A stretch of DNA of 31,465 nt, taken from positions 1 through 31,465 of the forward strand of contig CAJUOS010000025.1 in assembly GCA_910588075.1 (NCBI GenBank). Direction: 5' to 3'. The position numbers were made by a program, and so were the translations under genes. The notes beneath the pieces are model-generated. The model was not told the DNA's origin and ran no database searches. It saw nothing but the letters and a program-made list of their open reading frames with translations. Below are positions 30,255 to 31,465 of this stretch, one piece after another. How positions within the stretch are numbered: position 1 is the first letter of the stretch; every line of letters begins with the position of its first letter. The DNA comes from an uncultured Erysipelotrichaceae bacterium. GTDB lineage: Bacteria; Bacillota_I; Bacilli_A; Erysipelotrichales; Coprobacillaceae.

Positions 30255-30827
30255 TTAATTATTTACATAATCATATTGACATAGTATTTCATCATATATA
30301 TTTCCATTTTGGGAAATGGCATACCAATAAGAAGTAAAAGTAAAATCCTTTCCCATATCATATCCATGAATTACATAACCATGATCTGATGTATGATCAA
30401 ATTCATTAATTGATGGTATATTCTTACCTTTTACTTTTAAGTAATTCAACAAATATCTTTCTGCTTGTTTAGCATTTGTAATATTAGGTTTATTAACTAT
30501 AACTTTACACTTTGTTTTTTCATTATTAACTGTTGCTGTTATATATACTGTACCTTTTCTTTTTGCAGTAATAACTCCTTTTGCACTTACTGAAACAATC
30601 TGATTATTACTTGATTGATAACTCATTTTTTGCTTCTTTTCATTCGTTTTAATAGCTAACTTTTTTTGACTCCAAAGTTCAAGATTAATTTGATTATTTA
30701 TAAACTGAATAGTAGGTTTAACAATAAGTATTTTTATAGTTTTTGTAGTCTTATTATCTGAAGAATCACTCGCAATAATAGTGGCCTCATACCCCCCCTT
30801 CTTTATCATAATTAACATTCTTATCAT
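30255..30827 (-). CDS. Ig-like lipoprotein, C-terminal part; out of frame with the 5' part at a G7 tract
   Basis: Frame of 190 codons. The natural reading enters at about 30798, inside a run of seven G (C on the plus strand, 30792-30798); the ATG at 30827 is only a chance codon in this frame. GGYEATIIASDSSDNKTTKTIKI ends a DUF5011/HYR-like domain. Then LAIKTNEKKQKMSYQSSNNQIVSVSAKGVITAKRKGTVYITATVNNEKTKCKVIV is a Big2 Ig-like domain. The C-terminal 85 residues (AERYLLNYLKVKGKNIPSINEFDHTSDHGYVIHGYD) form a small alpha/beta domain that I do not recognise. With six Gs the protein is continuous. Confidence 0.7.
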   Translation of the reverse strand: MIRMLIMIKKGGYEATIIASDSSDNKTTKTIKILIVKPTIQFINNQINLELWSQKKLAIKTNEKKQKMSYQSSNNQIVSVSAKGVITAKRKGTVYITATVNNEKTKCKVIVNKPNITNAKQAERYLLNYLKVKGKNIPSINEFDHTSDHGYVIHGYDMGKDFTFTSYWYAISQNGNIYDEILCQYDYVNN

Positions 30828-31257
30828 CTATAGAAACATCTACTAAATCAACATCTTTTGTCTTAAAAGATTTTAATATTTCTTCTTTTTTAGGCTTTTT
30901 ATTTTTAATGAATTTAAAAGTATTTTTAAAACTTGTAAATATTGGTCTTTGGGTATCTTTAACATTAATCTCTACTTCATAACTCTTTCCATTATACATA
31001 ATTTTTATAATATGTAATCCTAATTTAGGGTAATTTTTATTTTTAACATTTTTAATTAATGATAAATCCAACTTTGATTCTTTTAACACTTCGTCAGATG
31101 ATTGTTCTATATCAATATAATCTTCAATATTCTTTGAAACCACATTTCCATATTCTAAATCAACTTTCTTACTTTTCAATACTAAATTTTCTTTTTTACA
31201 AGAAATAAGACATGTTATAAGAATAATCATCAAAAATATGAGCTTATTTTTTTTCAT
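30787..31257 (-). CDS. Lipoprotein, N-terminal part; frame ends after a G7 tract
   Basis: 156 residues from ATG 31257 (AAGGAAG upstream); an ATG 12 codons earlier lies inside the amidase gene. A lipoprotein signal peptide, FLMIILITCLISCKKEN, has a lipobox ending LISC, so the mature protein would be lipid-anchored outside the membrane. Ig-like segments follow (LHIIKIMYNGKSYEVEINVKDTQRPIF, typical of DUF5011-like domains). The frame ends YDKEGGV-stop right after seven Gs; with six it would read YDKEGGYEATI into the next frame. It overlaps the upstream amidase gene by 14 bp, so the two are co-transcribed. Confidence 0.72.
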   Translation of the reverse strand: MKKNKLIFLMIILITCLISCKKENLVLKSKKVDLEYGNVVSKNIEDYIDIEQSSDEVLKESKLDLSLIKNVKNKNYPKLGLHIIKIMYNGKSYEVEINVKDTQRPIFTSFKNTFKFIKNKKPKKEEILKSFKTKDVDLVDVSIDDKNVNYDKEGGV

Positions 31258-31465
31258 AGAATTCTTCCTTTTCAAAATACTTATCAATTCCATTAGCTAT
31301 TCCTCTAACCATTCTCTTTTGATATTCCTCACTAGCCATATTCAAATCTTCTTCCTTATTTGTCATATAACCCATTTCTAATATCGTTACAGGAACTTGA
31401 CACCAATTAATGCCACTCATTGTATCTGTTTCCCATATTCTTTCTTTTTTAGCACCTGTTTCTTT
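31244..31465 (-). CDS. N-acetylmuramoyl-L-alanine amidase (Amidase_3), 3' end only
   Basis: The last 73 codons of a gene cut by the window edge. WCQVPVTILEMGYMTNKEEDLNMASEEYQKRMVRGIANGIDKYF is the C-terminal hallmark of zinc-dependent amidase_3 enzymes; the Glu of LEMGYMTN is the catalytic residue. They cleave the bond between muramic acid and the stem peptide of peptidoglycan. The gene ends FEKEEFYEKK and overlaps the start of the lipoprotein gene by 14 bp. The signal peptide and other domains lie outside the window. Confidence 0.88.
   Translation of the reverse strand, partial: KETGAKKERIWETDTMSGINWCQVPVTILEMGYMTNKEEDLNMASEEYQKRMVRGIANGIDKYFEKEEFYEKK

Overview
The window is low-GC, AT-rich Bacillota DNA. 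The mix of NfnAB, AdhE, a Mn2+ (yybP-ykoY) riboswitch, an RpiR regulator, a large modular secreted glycoside hydrolase and sortase-like surface proteins suggests an anaerobic gut Erysipelotrichales-type bacterium. That assignment is an inference from gene content and base composition; no rRNA gene is present.

Layout. 91-3317: chromosomal nfnAB (leftward) and a Cof-type HAD phosphatase (rightward). 3330-11572: an 8.2 kb integrated element bounded by a 17-bp direct repeat. It carries a tyrosine integrase, a CI-like repressor facing a Cro-like gene, an excisionase-like protein, a primase-polymerase/helicase with an iteron-like repeat array at its 3' end, several small unknown genes, a second self-contained regulator/promoter module, and an ArpU/RinA-like sigma-region-4 protein. 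No capsid, portal, large terminase, relaxase or transfer gene is visible. The plan resembles a phage satellite (PICI-like) more than a prophage or ICE. 11704-14841: MacB-type ABC exporter pair (leftward) and RpiR regulator (rightward). 14899-20106: a 1735-residue secreted multi-domain glycosidase. 20309-22370: NusG-II protein, VanZ-like protein, orphan PTS IIB and a uracil-DNA-glycosylase-like protein. 22490-27510: AdhE, a riboswitch-controlled CaCA exchanger and an AEC transporter. 27754-31465: leftward cell-surface genes (LRR/SpaA-like protein, Ig-like lipoprotein, amidase 3' end). The first two of these are each split by a one-base frameshift, the lipoprotein at a seven-G tract.

Most notable points. 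(1) The element integrated into the shared bidirectional terminator between the HAD gene and the ABC operon. It restores a whole terminator on the right and appears to carry a replacement on the left. (2) The element has two independent divergent switches built the same way: a perfect-consensus leftward promoter with a palindromic operator filling its 17-bp spacer, and further operator copies about 30 bp away. (3) A 185-bp untranslated stretch between repressor and integrase can fold into a nested three-way junction with flanking hairpins. (4) Two short genes with good ribosome binding sites (34 and 49 codons) lie in the element. All functions are read from sequence patterns alone; no database search was run.
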